This document shows positions 61,918 through 64,000 of a DNA stretch of 64,000 nt, one piece after another; the stretch's first letter is position 1; each line of letters opens with the position of its first letter. The position numbers and the translations under genes were made by a program. Below the pieces are notes generated by a model. The model was not told where the DNA came from. It did not search any database and saw only the letters and a list, made by a program, of their open reading frames with translations. The DNA comes from Ahaetulla prasina (taxonomy: Eukaryota > Chordata > Lepidosauria > Squamata > Colubridae): contig NC_080548.1 in the NCBI RefSeq assembly GCF_028640845.1, positions 15,284,814 through 15,348,813 of the forward strand, written 5' to 3'.

Positions 61918-61929
61918 CAGTATAAGCAA

Positions 61930-63197
61930 GAGTTAGGGTCATATCTTATTACAATGCAAAATTTAAAACGAATGTAGAATGTATGCTTTCTTAGAGATGG
62001 CATTAGGTATTTGCCCAGTCTCAAGGACAGGGATTTTATCATTTGGATGCAACCATTCGGAAGGCTTCTTTCCTGCCCTCACCAATTGTCTCTCCCTGCC
62101 TCATTTGGGACACTGTGAGAAAATCCTCTCCATAAAATATTCAAATGAGCCCAGGCTGCTGTGGGAAAATGCGGTCCCTATGGAGGAACTCAGTGTTTCA
62201 TATACGCAGTTTGTCAGACATGTGAAAATTGGAGCAGTCCCAAATGGGGGCGGAATTTGGGGTGGGGTGGGGAGAATGCCAGCTCTTCACCAGTAGATTG
62301 ATGGTTGTTTAAATGTCACTCCAAAAATATTCATACATTCTCATCCCAAGGCTTCATATTACCCCAGTTATCTTGGCCATTAAACGGGCAAATGTATTCC
62401 TGCTGTTCAATTATTTGCAGAGAAATTACATGGCAAGGCTGCTGTTTTGTAATCGCATCAAATGCATGCATCTCATTTACTTGTGGCCTGAGTGGCAACG
62501 CGCCAAGCATTTTAACAATGTGTATGCTGATTTGTTGGACGGCACCAAAAAAAAAAAAAGGAGTGGGCAGATTCTTCACCTGGGTCTTAGCCAGTTTAGT
62601 TTCCTACGCAAAGTATGTCTGGTGCCTACAATCACAAGGATAAAAATAAGTTCCTTCGTCACAGCCGCAATCCCTCTGTCTCTTGCACTCTCTGAGGTAA
62701 TTTAGAACGATTCTTCAAAAGGTCTCGGTCAAAATCTCTTTCCTTTGAATGTGAGAATCTTCCCTAGAGATGAGAGGGGTTGAATCAGGGACGAGTTGAT
62801 CGCAACCAGAAACAAAATGGATTTTCTACGTTTTTAATAGCTGGACATGTGAGAGAGGAGACTTGGTAAAGAGCAGCATTAGAGAGAGGCTAGCGAGTAA
62901 AGAAAGCTGCTAATAAAGTTTGGTCAGTGTGGAAAAAGAAAAAAAAAAGAGAGAGAAAAAAAAAAAAGAAACTAGGAAATGTTGCATAAGCTCCTTGGAA
63001 TTTGCTTTTGTTCCAATTACGGAAGAGTAAATCTATCCGTTTTGGGTTCTCTTAGGTTCTTCATTTCTGCAACTCTGTCAATTAGTTCCTCCTCGCTCAG
63101 CTTTTCATTCTTGACAAATCTGTCAAACTTTGGTGGCTTTGCTCAACTTTTGAGAAACCGAGCACTGAACTCTTTTATTTTTATCAATTAATATATC
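61930..63197. other. No gene recognised; A/G-rich runs
   Basis: Unique sequence with A13 at about 62547 and an AG-rich run at 62934-62970. Frames 62305-62705 on both strands show no domain or splice pattern. Confidence 0.42.
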
Positions 63198-63440
63198 ATG
63201 GTGATTGAGCAGCATGGTAGCCTGGCGGTGAAGATGCTCACCTGCCACTTGAAAGGTTGAGAGTTCAGTCCTAGGTAACGGCAGGTGTTTCTCTCCTAGG
63301 GCGCAAAGAAAAAAAATATCTGCTGTGAACTCTGTGGGGCATCAGGAAGGGCATCCAGTCTGTAAATGCTCTGACTCTACCCCAATTTAAGGGATTACAG
63401 GGTGATAAAAAGGGAGTTTTATTAATATAATGATGATTAG
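63198..63440 (+). mobile_element. tRNA-derived SINE-like element
   Basis: Head GCAGCATGGTAGCCTGGCGG with GAAAGGTTGAGAGTTCAGTC (degenerate box B), then GTGTTTCTCTCCTAGGGCGC, GGGGCATCAGGAAGGGCATC and AGTCTGTAAATGCTCTGAC. Single copy here; family not named. Confidence 0.55.
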
Positions 63441-63460
63441 GAAGAAGCCTGTATAAACAT

Positions 63461-63730
63461 CTACGGATTTGGGAAAATACAAGTGCATACCTCCAAACAT
63501 GTTTTTTGCCTGCAATGGGGAATTAGGTAATTCTGAAGGTACCCAAATCCTAAACCATAAAGTACATTAAAAGAGAAAAGCAACACTTGAATTATAGATG
63601 GAAGCAAACTGATAACCAGCGCAGCTCCTGAAGTGTTAAAAGTTGAACCCAGTCTGGATCTGTAATTTCCTGTTGATGCTGCATTCTGGATAATTAGAAG
63701 CTTCTGAGTAATCTTCAAGGGATGCTCCCA
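63461..63730 (-). mobile_element. Old CR1/L2-group LINE fragment
   Basis: The reverse frame ending at 63461 keeps LLIIQNAAST at its start and VLLFSFNVLYGLGFGYLQNY, which line up with LVQNAAARVI and KILVTTFKALHGLGPGYLRD of the RT C-terminus at 47050-47210. Highly diverged. Confidence 0.6.
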
Positions 63731-64000
63731 ATGCTGGTGTGATCCGTCCCGGGTTGTCAGGCCTTGGGCCTTGCTTGAGTCCTGCTTTTCAGCTGTTCTT
63801 TGTCATAAGCTTGAAAGATTCAGCAAGTAACATGGAATTGTTGGGTTCTGGTGTGCTCCCATAACAGATCTGACTGGGTAGAATTACTTTATGGAAGATA
63901 AGATCTTATCTTCCATAAGGTTACATCTGTTGGAACCTAAAAATATTCTCCAGTAGGTTTTTAATATTGTGGCAGCATATGAGAAACGCACCACTGACCG
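63731..64000. other. No gene recognised; short hairpin
   Basis: A perfect inverted pair TTATGGAAGATAAG / CTTATCTTCCATAA at about 63890-63918 forms a hairpin. The window ends inside unique sequence. Confidence 0.4.

Overview
This is a 64 kb piece of vertebrate nuclear DNA that reads as squamate reptile, most probably snake. Grounds: CR1-L3 (Snake1-type) LINE 3' ends that run straight into ATTCT pentamer microsatellites, Sauria SINEs ending in ACCTTTACCTTTA, Bov-B LINE 3' ends with the AACAACAA tail, young L1 copies, and very many short non-autonomous hAT transposons. There are no operons, ribosome binding sites or other prokaryotic signals. Most open reading frames are chance frames inside repeats.

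Only two pieces of host gene could be supported. At the left edge are the last two coding exons (2656-2828 and 4539-4700, + strand) of a CNNM/cyclin-M metal-transport-mediator gene, then its 3' UTR to about 5630. At 53107-53166 there is one short candidate terminal exon of an unidentified + strand gene, with a good acceptor, a stop and a poly(A) signal. The other ~60 kb is intronic or intergenic.

Layout: 1-5.6 kb, CNNM gene end with intronic repeats. 6-23 kb, hAT families, an LTR pair, Sauria SINEs, a Bov-B end and an L1 nested in a hAT. 23.8-29.4 kb, CR1, L1, a second CR1/L2-group LINE and a Penelope remnant. 31-36 kb, Snake1, SINEs, an interstitial telomere-like tract and a hAT carrying a gene fragment. 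39.7-44.3 kb, LTR material, hATs and an L1. 44.9-47.7 kb, a long L2/CR1-group LINE with an almost intact reverse transcriptase, inserted in a Tigger-like MITE. 48-61 kb, nested MITEs and another L1. 61.4-61.9 kb, two tandem Snake1 tails.

Many insertions keep target-site duplications (TSDs: 8 bp for hAT, 13-19 bp for most L1, SINE and Bov-B copies, 5 bp for LTRs), so element edges and nesting order can be read directly. The most unusual items are two LINEs joined head to head between one shared 19-bp TSD (24477-26233), an L1 flanked by a 63-bp perfect direct repeat (18697-19340), a hAT with a captured coiled-coil gene fragment (34496-35267), a microsatellite that itself carries a 21-bp TSD (2988-3130), and an acidic reading frame kept open in three copies of one LTR.
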